Assembly (NCBI GenBank): GCA_041653955.1
Contig: JBAZEH010000009.1
Span: 1-44,682 of the forward strand
Direction of reading: 5' to 3'
Origin: UBA1562 sp041653955
Lineage (GTDB): Bacteria; Omnitrophota; Gorgyraeia; Gygaellales; Profunditerraquicolaceae
DNA: 44,682 nucleotides
A model generated the notes under the pieces. The model did not search any database. It saw only the letters and a list, made by a program, of their open reading frames with translations, and was not told the DNA's origin. Made by a program: the position numbers and the translations under genes. Below are positions 1-8,088 of the stretch, piece by piece. Position 1 is the first letter of the stretch. Every line of letters begins with the position of its first letter.

Positions 1-232
1 TAAAGATCTCGGCCACTAAAACCTGGGTAATAGTAATACACAAGGCTGCCAACTCGATCCCCTGGAGGCCTAAATATATCCCTAAAAGCAGGGCAAAAAC
101 CCCCAGCATGAAAATGATGCGCATATTCCGGTGATAAAAAAACAAGAAAACGATCCCTTTTACCGCCAGCTTTACGCTGCCCAGGAAACCCCGCAACCCG
201 AATATCTTACGGAATACTTTTGTGCGCGCCAC
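1..232 (-). CDS. dgkA: Diacylglycerol/undecaprenol kinase, DgkA family (partial, C-terminus beyond window)
   Basis: This reading frame runs off the left edge of the window. It starts at a GTG (232-230) preceded by GGA AGA about 8 nt upstream, only 1 bp after the acsE stop. The visible 77 residues carry the N-terminal pattern of the small integral-membrane DgkA/undecaprenol kinase family: a short basic lead, then an S-x-K-x-A-x-x-G-I stretch, an RN-x-RI segment (YHRNMRIIF) and a hydrophobic helix (LGVFALLLGIYLGL), followed by the start of a second helix ending in VAEIF. Family members phosphorylate diacylglycerol or undecaprenol at the inner membrane and are usually about 120-130 residues long, so roughly 50 residues are missing here. 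It is the last visible gene of the long minus-strand run. Which lipid it uses cannot be told from this fragment. Confidence 0.8.
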   Translation of the reverse strand, partial: MARTKVFRKIFGLRGFLGSVKLAVKGIVFLFFYHRNMRIIFMLGVFALLLGIYLGLQGIELAALCITITQVLVAEIF

Positions 233-233
233 T

Positions 234-1022
234 TTATTTCTTCCTGTATGAATCAAGAAAAGAATCGCAGTATATCTGTTTATTCAATATCAACTCCGCC
301 GTGATAGCGGCATCCAGCAATTCCTTATCAAGCGGGTCGAGTATCGCGGCATCCAGCCCGAAAGCCGCTGCCATGGTAAGAAAGATGCGGTTAACCAGGC
401 TGCGCACGCATGTGCCCTGCGATACGTTGCTTAACCCTACTATGCTTTTAGGCGCCGGATCGGATATTATCTTAAAATCGCGTATCGTCTCCAGGATATC
501 TATCATCTGCGCCTGCGCCACATTAACAGGAAGAACTATCGGGTCAAGGTAAAGTTCATCGACAGGAAAATCCTGCTCGCTACAGGCGGCTACTATCGTT
601 GCGGCCATCTCTAATCTCTGGTCTTTATTTTGCGGGATCCCTTTTGCGCTGATAGTCAATCCTATAAGCCCGGCGTTATATCTTTTGGCAAGAGGCACTA
701 ACACGCCTAATTTTTCCGGGTCGGAGGTAGTGGAATTTATGATCGCCTTATTTTTTACGGCCTTAAGGCCCGCTTCTATGACCTGAGGCTTGCTTGAATC
801 CAAGGCAAGCGGCTTATCCGTTACTTCCTGTATGGAATGAACCAGCCATTGGATATCATTAACGGGATCGCGCGATACCGGGCCGCAATTCACATCGAGG
901 GCATCCGCTCCGGCATTGATCTGGTCAAGCGCGCACTTCTGTATGGCTGACTTATCCCTGCTTTTCAGCGCGTTGGCTATATTCTTATACATCCCGTTTA
1001 TCAGTTCACCGATTATGAACAT
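234..1022 (-). CDS. acsE: Methyltetrahydrofolate:corrinoid/iron-sulfur protein methyltransferase AcsE
   Basis: AcsE moves the methyl group of 5-methyltetrahydrofolate to the cobalt of the corrinoid iron-sulfur protein, the step that joins the methyl branch of the Wood-Ljungdahl pathway to acetyl-CoA synthase. The 262-residue length matches the family. The pterin-binding (DHPS-like TIM barrel) signature is clear: IGELINGMYKNI at the N-terminus, DALDVNCGPVSRDP, LALDSSKP, INSTT, the ELYLDPIVLPV segment and GLSNVSQGT. It follows acsD by 15 bp and precedes the dgkA fragment by 1 bp, so it is clearly in the same transcript. The neighbouring acsD, cooC, acsV and acsC confirm the corrinoid partner rather than a dihydropteroate synthase or a methanol-type methyltransferase role. 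Confidence 0.95.
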   Translation of the reverse strand: MFIIGELINGMYKNIANALKSRDKSAIQKCALDQINAGADALDVNCGPVSRDPVNDIQWLVHSIQEVTDKPLALDSSKPQVIEAGLKAVKNKAIINSTTSDPEKLGVLVPLAKRYNAGLIGLTISAKGIPQNKDQRLEMAATIVAACSEQDFPVDELYLDPIVLPVNVAQAQMIDILETIRDFKIISDPAPKSIVGLSNVSQGTCVRSLVNRIFLTMAAAFGLDAAILDPLDKELLDAAITAELILNKQIYCDSFLDSYRKK

Positions 1023-1037
1023 CTTCTACCTCACAGC

Positions 1038-2000
1038 TTATTTAATCAACTCTTCTATATATTTGTTTGTTTTCTCTGCCGCGAGCGGGTGCCTCATCAC
1101 CAGGATATCCGCCCCGGATTGTATAAGGGCGGCCGCGGTCAGTGCTTCCCAGGCTACCCCGCGTTCTGCCTCGGGGCCCCAGGCAGGGAATTCATCTATT
1201 GAAGCCTTCGCCTCTTTCGCGCGCCAGGCCTCCTGCCCCACAAAACAGATAAAAGGAGATGACATCATTTTGTCTCCGGATAAAGCCGCCAGCCTCGCGC
1301 GCTCCATAATGGAATAAGCGTACTCCAAGCCGTATCCTAACGCTCCTATGGTAGGATCTATAACTATGCGTTCCAAAGGCAGGCCCATATCGGATATCAA
1401 TATATTCAGCTGTTTGGCGATATTTATATCAATGGGTGATTCCGCGATGATATTATGCCCGTCGGCGAGGACTGCCGCGGTTAAGGTCTTATAGTTATCC
1501 TGCACAGCGCTTCCTATAAGGCACCTTTCTCCTTTTGCGGCTTCGCAGCAGGCAGGGATAACAAGATTATCCTTGGTATCATCCCCGGAACCTAAAATGA
1601 TCAAAGGCACATCCACTTTTTTTAATAGCTCGCCGATAAACTTGGCCTCTTCATCCGGGCCCCTGTCCCCTAAATCCGGGTGCGCCCCCTGCAATCTTAC
1701 GCAAAGCAATTCCGCTTTATGTTTCTTTACGCATTCCTGCGCCCACGCAAAAGGATCGTTGAATATCCCGGCATAAGCCTTATTTAAGGCCTGCGGCCAG
1801 TCAGAAGGAGCGACATCCCATACCTCAAAAGCTATCACCGGCTTATAAGGTATCGCACCCTCCCTAAAAAGAAAGGGCAATGTCGCTTCTCCTCCTATCT
1901 TAACGGACCTGGAGCGCGTCCCACCCTCCTCTTTAGTTGCGCCTATATTTACTACGGATACGCTGCCCGACCACTTCTCCAACATTAATTCCTGAGCCAT
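1038..2000 (-). CDS. acsD: Corrinoid iron-sulfur protein small subunit AcsD (CdhD)
   Basis: AcsD is the small subunit of the corrinoid iron-sulfur protein. With AcsC it carries the cobalt-bound methyl group between AcsE and acetyl-CoA synthase. The 320 residues form the expected TIM-barrel-like CdhD domain, with the N-terminal EKWSGSVSVVNIG segment, FLFREGAIPYKPVIAFEVWD, a DLGDRGPDEEAKFI stretch, ERCLIGSA, IVIDPTIGALGYGLEY and a C-terminal QSGADILVMRHP segment. The ATG at 2000 has AGGAGA about 7 nt upstream and gives a 16-bp overlap with cooC. A second ATG at 1985 would remove the overlap but has a poorer site. The overlap suggests translational coupling with cooC. Confidence 0.94.
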   Translation of the reverse strand: MAQELMLEKWSGSVSVVNIGATKEEGGTRSRSVKIGGEATLPFLFREGAIPYKPVIAFEVWDVAPSDWPQALNKAYAGIFNDPFAWAQECVKKHKAELLCVRLQGAHPDLGDRGPDEEAKFIGELLKKVDVPLIILGSGDDTKDNLVIPACCEAAKGERCLIGSAVQDNYKTLTAAVLADGHNIIAESPIDINIAKQLNILISDMGLPLERIVIDPTIGALGYGLEYAYSIMERARLAALSGDKMMSSPFICFVGQEAWRAKEAKASIDEFPAWGPEAERGVAWEALTAAALIQSGADILVMRHPLAAEKTNKYIEELIK

Positions 2001-2734
2001 ATCTTATCTCCTATTTTACGCAAAGCAGTAAGACTTGATGCATCCTCATCCAAATCCATAAGTGAACTGCCGTTCAAACTTATCTCGGTTACCAGGGGAT
2101 CCTGGGGTATATTACCTATATATTCCAACCCGATCTTATTTATCCAATCCGCCTGCGGGGCCTTGGAGCCCTTTACGATCAAAAGCTTCCTGCCGGCCTT
2201 TATATCCAACTCCTTCACCAGCTTATTTATCCTGTCAGCAGATTTTAACCCGACTATTGTCGCGTCTGAAACTACCAGCAAGGTATCGCAGGCGCGGGTT
2301 GTGCGCCGGGAAAGATGCTCTAATCCGGCTTCATTATCTATGACCACATAGTCGTAATCTTTAATCAGCTTTCCCGCTGCGCTCCTCAAGAGATTATTTA
2401 CGTAACAATAACATCCCGGGCCTTCGGGCCTTCCCATAGCCAGCAGGTCAAAACCATCCCCCTCAGTTATGGAAGTATGTATCTGATATTCAATGAACGA
2501 GTCTTTAGAGACCCCCGCAGGTATATTCTCCGGATGCCGCGATATACCGTCTAATATCGAACCGACGGTATCTTTCAGCTCGGCCCCCAACACTTCAGCC
2601 AGGTTATTGTTAGGATCGGCATCTAACGCCAATATTGAACCTGCCTTCTTCTCCTTGAGCATCTTGACTATAAGGGCGGCCAGGGTAGTTTTGCCTGTCC
2701 CGCCTTTTCCGGCTATAGCGATCACATAACCCAT
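1985..2734 (-). CDS. cooC: Nickel-insertion/CODH maturation ATPase CooC
   Basis: CooC is a MinD/NifH-like dimeric ATPase that helps load nickel into CO dehydrogenase or acetyl-CoA synthase. The 249-residue protein opens with a deviant Walker A loop (residues 9-17, GKGGTGKTT, with the signature early lysine). It has the LDADPNNNLA segment, a C-x-C pair at Cys108 and Cys110 (GCYCYVNNLLR) that in known CooC proteins sits at the dimer/metal site, and a YVVIDNEAGLEHLSRR switch II region. It lies 3 bp after acsV and overlaps acsD by 16 bp. Its presence implies that nickel enzymes (acsA and acsB products) are encoded elsewhere in the genome, since none is in the window. Confidence 0.92.
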   Translation of the reverse strand: MGYVIAIAGKGGTGKTTLAALIVKMLKEKKAGSILALDADPNNNLAEVLGAELKDTVGSILDGISRHPENIPAGVSKDSFIEYQIHTSITEGDGFDLLAMGRPEGPGCYCYVNNLLRSAAGKLIKDYDYVVIDNEAGLEHLSRRTTRACDTLLVVSDATIVGLKSADRINKLVKELDIKAGRKLLIVKGSKAPQADWINKIGLEYIGNIPQDPLVTEISLNGSSLMDLDEDASSLTALRKIGDKIWLRN

Positions 2735-2737
2735 ATT

Positions 2738-4663
2738 TTATTTTACGCTTGGGAATTTACTTAAGTCCGTATGCGGAAAGAACAGCGCTGCCATATATTC
2801 TTCCATATACCCTGGGTCTACCGATAATTCAAAATAAGTGATCTTTCCGGCGATCTCATCCGCCTTCTTCATCGCTTCATGCGATAAAAGTATCTGACGC
2901 GCTCCGGCCAGAGAGCTATTCCCTACAAAAACGAATTTTAACCTCTCTATGTCTGGAAGTAACCCTATGCTAACGGCGTTATCCACGTCAATAGAGGTGC
3001 CGAACCCTCCGGCAATAAAAACCTTCTTTATCTGCGAAAAATCCAGCCCCATATACCTGACCAGGGCTGAAGTGGCTGAATATATCGCCGCCTTTGCCCG
3101 TTTTATATTCTCTATATCGGCTTCGGTGATCACTATATCCGAGTTAGAATCAGCCTCGTCCCTGAATGCTACAACAAACTCCTGGCCATATTCCCCCTGG
3201 CGCACGCGTTTATTTCTTACCGCCTTTATCTTACCGCTCTTATCCAATAGCCCGGCGCCAAGCATCTGGGCGATTATATCTATATATCCGGAACCGCATA
3301 TGCCGCGCGGTTTGGCGTCCGCGATAGTGTTGTAAGTGACATTATAATCTTTTGGCGTGATCTTTGCCTTTTGTATTGCCCCATGGCTTGAGCGCATGCC
3401 GCAGGCGACCCCCGACCCCTCAAAGGCAGGGCCAGCGGAAGCGGCGGCAGAGATCAGGAAATCTTTATTCCCTAATACTATCTCTCCGTTCGTCCCTACA
3501 TCAATAAGGATACTTAATTCTTCGGAACTATCCATGCCGCAAGATAATACCCCCGCCGTAATATCGCCGCCTACATAGCTGGAGACTCCCGGGACACACG
3601 ATAAAAGCCCCCGCGGGTTTATTTTGATACCCGCCTCAGCCGCGCGGATAGCCGGGACAAAATTCGCCACCGGCACATATGGTTCCCTGCGGATATAGGT
3701 CGGGTCTACGCGCAATAACAGATGCGCCATAGTGGTATTTCCAGCGCACAAGACACAACTTACATCATTAAGGTCAATATTGTGTTCGCCTATTAATTCA
3801 TGGATCATCTGATTTATACCGTCAATTACCGCGTGATGAAGTTTCTCTAAGCCATCCTGCTCTTTCGCGTATATGATCCGCGTAATGATATCGCTTCCAA
3901 AAGCAGCCTGTTTATTATAGGCAGCCCTGGTCCCGATAACCTTCTTGCTGTTTAAGTCTACTAATTGCACGGATATAGTTGTAGTGCCTATATCAAGGGC
4001 TGCCCCGTAATTTTTATTTTCAGTATTCCCGGGCTCAATAAGGACTATTTCGGTAGTGCCGTTCCTTTTACCTAAAGTCACGGTGACCTTCCAGTCAGAG
4101 GCCCTTAATAATTCTCCCAATCTCCTGATATTGGTCAGGCCGGTCTGCATTACAGTTATATCCTGGATACTGCGTATCTGACGGTATAACCTTTCCAGGT
4201 CGCTGATCTTATCGTCAAGGCCCGGAACCGGCAGCTCCAGGTAAAGTTTAGTGGCTAAAGGGGAATGCGTGAATAGTTTCTCGCCCGTAATAGGCCCGGC
4301 AGGCTCTATCTCTTCCGACTCAGAATAAAGCCCTTTAAGCCTAAGCTCCATCTCTTCCGGGGTCAACTTCTCAAGGCCAAGCCTGGACTCAGGCGGGATC
4401 TCTACCTCCAGGTCTCCCTGTATAGTAGTCATGCAGGCAAGATGAACCCCTCTCTTCCTTTCCTCAACGCTTATCCTTCCTGTCGGCTGGGTAAAAACTT
4501 CGCCTTTTCTTAAGATCACTTTACACCGGCCGCAAACCCCATCCCCTCCGCAGCTGGTATTGATATAAACACCCGCGGATATGGCGGCAGAAAGAATAGT
4601 CTTATCCTTCTCCACCTCTATGCTCTTATTATCCGGATAAAATGTAACCTTGAATTTTTCCAT
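2738..4663 (-). CDS. acsV: Reductive activator of the corrinoid protein (RACo/AcsV), [2Fe-2S] ASKHA ATPase
   Basis: This protein restores inactive Co(II) corrinoid iron-sulfur protein to Co(I) using ATP. The 641-residue chain has an N-terminal plant-type ferredoxin domain with cysteines at 38, 44, 47 and 77 (spacing C-x5-C-x2-C-x29-C). A linker follows, then the large DUF4445/ASKHA ATPase portion with GAALDIGTTTISVQLVD, a LCAGNTTMAHL loop, an IDVGTNGEIVLG phosphate loop and GICGSGYIDIIAQML. The length and domain order match RACo proteins of acetogens. It sits between acsC and cooC, with an AGGAGAG site before the ATG. A small hairpin lies in the 33-bp gap separating it from acsC. Confidence 0.93.
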   Translation of the reverse strand: MEKFKVTFYPDNKSIEVEKDKTILSAAISAGVYINTSCGGDGVCGRCKVILRKGEVFTQPTGRISVEERKRGVHLACMTTIQGDLEVEIPPESRLGLEKLTPEEMELRLKGLYSESEEIEPAGPITGEKLFTHSPLATKLYLELPVPGLDDKISDLERLYRQIRSIQDITVMQTGLTNIRRLGELLRASDWKVTVTLGKRNGTTEIVLIEPGNTENKNYGAALDIGTTTISVQLVDLNSKKVIGTRAAYNKQAAFGSDIITRIIYAKEQDGLEKLHHAVIDGINQMIHELIGEHNIDLNDVSCVLCAGNTTMAHLLLRVDPTYIRREPYVPVANFVPAIRAAEAGIKINPRGLLSCVPGVSSYVGGDITAGVLSCGMDSSEELSILIDVGTNGEIVLGNKDFLISAAASAGPAFEGSGVACGMRSSHGAIQKAKITPKDYNVTYNTIADAKPRGICGSGYIDIIAQMLGAGLLDKSGKIKAVRNKRVRQGEYGQEFVVAFRDEADSNSDIVITEADIENIKRAKAAIYSATSALVRYMGLDFSQIKKVFIAGGFGTSIDVDNAVSIGLLPDIERLKFVFVGNSSLAGARQILLSHEAMKKADEIAGKITYFELSVDPGYMEEYMAALFFPHTDLSKFPSVK

Positions 4664-4677
4664 CTCTCCTAATAATG

Positions 4678-4698
4678 AGGGACGCCGAAGAAGTCCCT
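4678..4698 (-). other. Intercistronic hairpin between acsC and acsV
   Basis: The minus-strand RNA has AGGGAC (4698-4693) pairing with GTCCCT (4683-4678) across a 9-nt UUCG-containing loop. The stem covers the acsC stop codon region and ends 15 nt before the acsV start. There is no T-run after it, so it is not a terminator. It may act as an mRNA stability or processing element. The stem is only 6 bp and could be chance. Confidence 0.35.
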
Positions 4699-6025
4699 AA
4701 AGGTTTTTGAGGAAGCTGGGGATGCCGGCGGCTTCCTTGGGCCCGACCATTATCTGCCAACCGGTCTTATCCTCCAGGTCTCCGCTTAGCACCGCGACAT
4801 ATCCGGGGATGATCATCCGCTTATGCGAGACCGCGTCTTTTACCGCGAATTTATCTATTGAATCGGCTATCTTGTCAGGGGTAAATTTTTCAGCAGCCCA
4901 GGCAGTAAGGACCGACATACCCTCTGTATCCACGCTCACTATATAAGCGGGGATCTTGCTCGCCTCTACCTCCCCTAATACGGTATAATATGACAATGAA
5001 AAATTAGTGGTCACTAAAACAGGGGAATCATTGGTCACAGCCCCCACAGGGTAAAGCTTGGGTTCTATCTGTAACGGTTTTTGCGGGTCGGTGTATATAT
5101 TCTGCCTTAAAGTTAAAAGCGAAAGCGCCTGCCACGGCTCTACGCCCGAGACCAGGATGAGCCCTGCATATTTTGAAATATATGTAGCTGCCTCCATTAC
5201 CTCTTCGTAAGGGTCCTTCGTATCTACTATAGTAAGCACAGGATAACCGAGGCTGCGGTTAGACTTCTTAAGCGCCTGCCTCCTGATCTGTGTTAAGTCC
5301 CATATTTTATCCTTAAGCGGCTTCCTGCCTGTATCAATAACTATATCACTCACCCCCAGGCTGTTTAATTCCTTAGTCAGGGTAGAAAGGGAATCCGGGT
5401 CCGCGGCTGAAGCAGCCAGGGGCACATCAAACTCTTTTGCCAGCTTAGAAAGCTCTGCCGCGTTCTCTTTTGTCGCGCTGTATATTAAGGGTTTTCTTGA
5501 GGCGGCTATATTTAAGGCCTCACGTAAAGCCGCAGGATCAGAGCTCATCAAAACAATAGCCAGGCGCGTATTCTCCGCCACTATCCGGACTGCCTCAGCG
5601 AATTTTCCCTTATCCGCGTTATTTTTAACAGCTACCGCGTTCACGTTCAGCTCCTGGCCTACACGTTCAAACCGGAGTTGATTTATCCTGTTTATCTTCT
5701 GCTTTATAAGATCGGCCGCGTTAATATCTTCAATAATAAAGCCCAATCCCGCAGGGTGGTAAAACTTCTCTTCGTGGCGAAAAAGCACTGTCTCATTGCC
5801 CATCTCTAATTTATTATCACCTTCGCCCAGTGTAACTAATTTTATCGGCGGCTGGGAAGATGCCTCCAGCGCCTTCTTGGCATCATCGCTAAGATGAGGG
5901 CATTTATCTACGCTCACCGCCTTTTTGGCAAGCTGCATGGCAAAAGCAAGACAGGTAACAAAACCGCATTCGCGGCAATTAGTCTTAGGTAAAAGCTTAT
6001 AGATATCTAAACCTGAAAGCGCCAT
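4697..6025 (-). CDS. acsC: Corrinoid iron-sulfur protein large subunit AcsC (CdhE)
   Basis: AcsC is the large subunit of the corrinoid iron-sulfur protein. Its N-terminal [4Fe-4S] domain reduces the cobalt, and its C-terminal domain cradles the corrinoid together with AcsD. The cluster ligands are visible at Cys17, Cys20, Cys25 and Cys42 (KTNCRECGFVTCLAFA then DKCPHL). The 442-residue length is that of the family. The central region has the TIM-barrel pieces KPLIYSAT and SDIVIDTG and the SLGYPVLTIVDT segment, and the C-terminal part has LVTTNFSLSYYTV as in CdhE. The ATG has a strong AAGGAGAG site. It is the first acs gene in the transcription order, 45 bp after larB, and I see no convincing promoter in that gap. 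Confidence 0.94.
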   Translation of the reverse strand: MALSGLDIYKLLPKTNCRECGFVTCLAFAMQLAKKAVSVDKCPHLSDDAKKALEASSQPPIKLVTLGEGDNKLEMGNETVLFRHEEKFYHPAGLGFIIEDINAADLIKQKINRINQLRFERVGQELNVNAVAVKNNADKGKFAEAVRIVAENTRLAIVLMSSDPAALREALNIAASRKPLIYSATKENAAELSKLAKEFDVPLAASAADPDSLSTLTKELNSLGVSDIVIDTGRKPLKDKIWDLTQIRRQALKKSNRSLGYPVLTIVDTKDPYEEVMEAATYISKYAGLILVSGVEPWQALSLLTLRQNIYTDPQKPLQIEPKLYPVGAVTNDSPVLVTTNFSLSYYTVLGEVEASKIPAYIVSVDTEGMSVLTAWAAEKFTPDKIADSIDKFAVKDAVSHKRMIIPGYVAVLSGDLEDKTGWQIMVGPKEAAGIPSFLKNL

Positions 6026-6070
6026 TATCTACTCTCCTTTTAATATGGCAAGCTGCGCCGGTAATTTCTC

Positions 6071-6739
6071 TTATTTATTTATAAGGCCCGCGAAATACCC
6101 GGCCCCGAAACCATTATCAATATTGACCACGGTAACCCCTGCCGAACAACAGTTAAGCATAGTTAACAGCGCGGATAGCCCTGCGAAATTAGCTCCATAC
6201 CCGCAGCTGGTGGGGACCGCTATTACCGGAGAACTTACCAGGCCGCTCACAATGCTCGCTAAGGCCCCCTCCATCCCCGCCACCACGATAACCACCTTCG
6301 CCTTTCTGATAAGGCCTATATTATTCATCAGGCGGTGCACCCCGGCAACCCCCACGTCGTATAATTTAACCACGCGGTTACCCATGATCTCCAGGGTTAC
6401 CGCCGCTTCTTCAGCGACAGGCATATCCGAAGTGCCGGCGGAGATGACCGCGACGAGCCCTTTCCCCGGGCTCGCGGCCTTCTTAACAAGATAACCTATC
6501 CTGGCCGCGGCATTATATTTTAATTTCGGGAAAGACCTTTTCAAATACCTGAACTTATCTGCGTCAAGCCTGGTAAATAAAATATCCTGCTTATTCCCGG
6601 ATAATTCATGCGCTATGCGCTTTAATTGCTCCCTGGTCTTCCCCGGTGAATATATAACCTCGGAGTATCCGCGGCGCTCCTTCCTGTCAATATCAATATT
6701 AACAAAGCCCTTCTGGCAAAAAATATCCTTATGTTTCAT
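6071..6739 (-). CDS. larB: Nickel-pincer cofactor biosynthesis protein LarB
   Basis: LarB carboxylates and hydrolyses nicotinic acid adenine dinucleotide in the first step of nickel-pincer nucleotide synthesis, and resembles the PurE/AIR carboxylase fold. The 222-residue chain shows the family hallmarks: DIDRKERRGYSEVIYSPGKT, RLDADKF, AVISAGTSDMPVAEEAA, LYDVGVAGVHRL, VVVAGMEGALASIV, VIAVPTSCGYGANF and a C-terminal NIDNGFGAGYFA. It is about 25-30 residues shorter than common LarB proteins at the N-terminus, and the ATG at 6739 has no evident Shine-Dalgarno sequence, so translation may be coupled to the upstream gene. No larC or larE is in the window. Its place directly before acsC, in a run that also holds cooC, gives the stretch a nickel theme; a functional link is inference. 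Confidence 0.9.
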   Translation of the reverse strand: MKHKDIFCQKGFVNIDIDRKERRGYSEVIYSPGKTREQLKRIAHELSGNKQDILFTRLDADKFRYLKRSFPKLKYNAAARIGYLVKKAASPGKGLVAVISAGTSDMPVAEEAAVTLEIMGNRVVKLYDVGVAGVHRLMNNIGLIRKAKVVIVVAGMEGALASIVSGLVSSPVIAVPTSCGYGANFAGLSALLTMLNCCSAGVTVVNIDNGFGAGYFAGLINK

Positions 6740-6776
6740 TTTAATAAAGATTGCGTGCGGCTGGTTACGGGCCGAA

Positions 6777-7091
6777 CTAATATTCCTGAAATATAATAAC
6801 CAGTACGAGCGATATGATCAGCGCGGCTAATATGTAGAAATCATTAAAATAGAAAAAATCACTAACCCTGTCTTTTAAGGTAAGTTTGCGCGGGGCATCG
6901 GCCTTATGCTTATGCGTAACATGCTTAAAGGTATTCTTGAAATCGGCTATCTGTTCCTGTTTGAACCTTAGATATACCCCCCCGACCCTGTATGCCTCAA
7001 GCTGCTTGTTCTCTACAAGGTCCATCACTTCTTTTTCGGAGATGTCCAGGGCCAAAGACACATCCCTTACGGTCAATAGTTTTTCAGACAT
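6777..7091 (-). CDS. Small HTH (excisionase/MerR-type) protein with a C-terminal membrane anchor
   Basis: The 104 residues have two visible parts. Residues about 5-55 match the excisionase/HTH_17 pattern (LTVRDVSLALDISEKEVMDLVENKQLEAYRVGGVYLRFKQ..., split here for length), with the typical L-T-V start, the central helix-turn-helix and the G-G wing. Residues about 84-102 form a single hydrophobic helix (YILAALIISLVLVIIF) ending two or three residues from the C-terminus, which would tail-anchor the protein with the DNA-binding domain in the cytoplasm. A basic linker (HVTHKHKADAPRKLTLKDR) joins them. It begins 10 bp after the bactofilin-HTH gene, whose C-terminal domain has the same fold. I do not know a characterised homologue, and a DNA-binding role is inferred from the fold alone. 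Confidence 0.75.
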   Translation of the reverse strand: MSEKLLTVRDVSLALDISEKEVMDLVENKQLEAYRVGGVYLRFKQEQIADFKNTFKHVTHKHKADAPRKLTLKDRVSDFFYFNDFYILAALIISLVLVIIFQEY

Positions 7092-7101
7092 AGAATTTTA
7101 T

Positions 7102-7605
7102 CTACTTTCCTACTTTGCCGGAAGCGACCCATGAATCAATGGTCTTCCTTTCAAACCGCCAGCCGCTGCCTTCTTTTAACCCGGGCATCTTCCCTGAATT
7201 TGCCCACTCCATAATAGAATTAAGGTCTACCTCTAAATAATGAGCGAGTTCTTCCGAGCTCATAAAATCATGCAGCATATAACATCTTCCTTCAAGGACG
7301 GCCCCCTCGGCGACATTCAATTTAGCCGGGTATATATCGCCTTCCACTACCGCTGAAGGAAGAAGTGTCAAGCGTTCCTTGGCTACTATTTTGCCCTTTA
7401 CCTTGCCGTCAATTATTATATTATCTCCGTTGATATCCGCCAGGACAACAGCCGTGGGGGCGATAGTGAGGTTTCCTTTCGTCTGCAGGTTGCCTTCAAA
7501 TTTACCGTTTATGCGCAGGTTAACGGCATCTTTAAAGACCAGGTTACCCTGCATAGCCACATCAACATCCAGGATCTTCTCCTCTATCTTCTTTTTAAAT
7601 GCCAT
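7102..7605 (-). CDS. Bactofilin fused to a C-terminal excisionase-type HTH domain
   Basis: Bactofilins are beta-helical polymer-forming cytoskeletal proteins. Residues about 16-107 carry the bactofilin repeat pattern (GNLVFKDAVNLRINGKFEGNL, then repeated I/V-x-G-x-V/I turns with G-x-I) with a short, charged N-terminal tail that could touch the membrane. Residues about 115-162 add something unusual: an excisionase/HTH_17-like domain (SSEELAHYLEVDLNSIMEW, then GKMPGLKEGSGWRFERKTI, then DSWV). The total of 167 residues fits a bactofilin of about 110 residues plus a domain of about 50. The ATG is preceded by AAGGAGGT. The gene directly downstream encodes a membrane-anchored protein with the same HTH fold. 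Whether this domain binds DNA or has become a protein-protein module cannot be decided here. Confidence 0.85.
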   Translation of the reverse strand: MAFKKKIEEKILDVDVAMQGNLVFKDAVNLRINGKFEGNLQTKGNLTIAPTAVVLADINGDNIIIDGKVKGKIVAKERLTLLPSAVVEGDIYPAKLNVAEGAVLEGRCYMLHDFMSSEELAHYLEVDLNSIMEWANSGKMPGLKEGSGWRFERKTIDSWVASGKVGK

Positions 7606-7627
7606 TACCGTACCTCCTTTTTAATGT

Positions 7628-8071
7628 TCATCCCCGCTCTTCTTTGCCAAGTATTACCTTCTCAATATACCTAAGGCAGAAAAGGGTCACCAGTGCCAGC
7701 GCGGTAGCAAAGACGGCTGCCTTGTAAAACCCGCAGCCCGTAGCAAGCCCTATACCCGCGACTACCCATAAACTGGCAGCGGTAGTAAGGCCTCTTATGC
7801 CCTCCTGCTCGCGTATAATAGTTCCCGCTCCAAGAAAACCTATACCCGTGATCACTCCCGCGGCGATACGCGCCGGATCCAGCGGGGTTTCATTTTTATA
7901 TATATCAAAAATGTACAGCGATGTCAACATTATAAGGCACGAACCCAGGCTGACCAGGATATGGGTGCGCAGGCCCGCTGTCCTGCGATGCACCTGGCGC
8001 TCTAATCCTATGAAACCGCTTAAAAGAAGCGCCAAAACCAAACGCGTAATGATCTCTATATCACTAAGCAT
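7628..8071 (-). CDS. MgtC/SapB family inner-membrane protein
   Basis: The protein is 147 residues with four predicted membrane helices. The MgtC family signature is clear near the N-terminus (ALLLSGFIGLERQVHRRTAGLRTH) with the conserved LVSLGSCLIML helix, followed by RIAAGVITGIGFLGAGTII and GLTTAASLWVVAGIGLATG. Family members are linked to magnesium-limited growth and virulence in pathogens, but their biochemical activity is unsettled. This is the short form lacking the C-terminal ACT-like extension of Salmonella MgtC. It lies 17 bp after tsaD and 22 bp before the bactofilin gene. Confidence 0.9.
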   Translation of the reverse strand: MLSDIEIITRLVLALLLSGFIGLERQVHRRTAGLRTHILVSLGSCLIMLTSLYIFDIYKNETPLDPARIAAGVITGIGFLGAGTIIREQEGIRGLTTAASLWVVAGIGLATGCGFYKAAVFATALALVTLFCLRYIEKVILGKEERG

Positions 8072-8088
8072 CTTCCCCTGCCCTCCTT

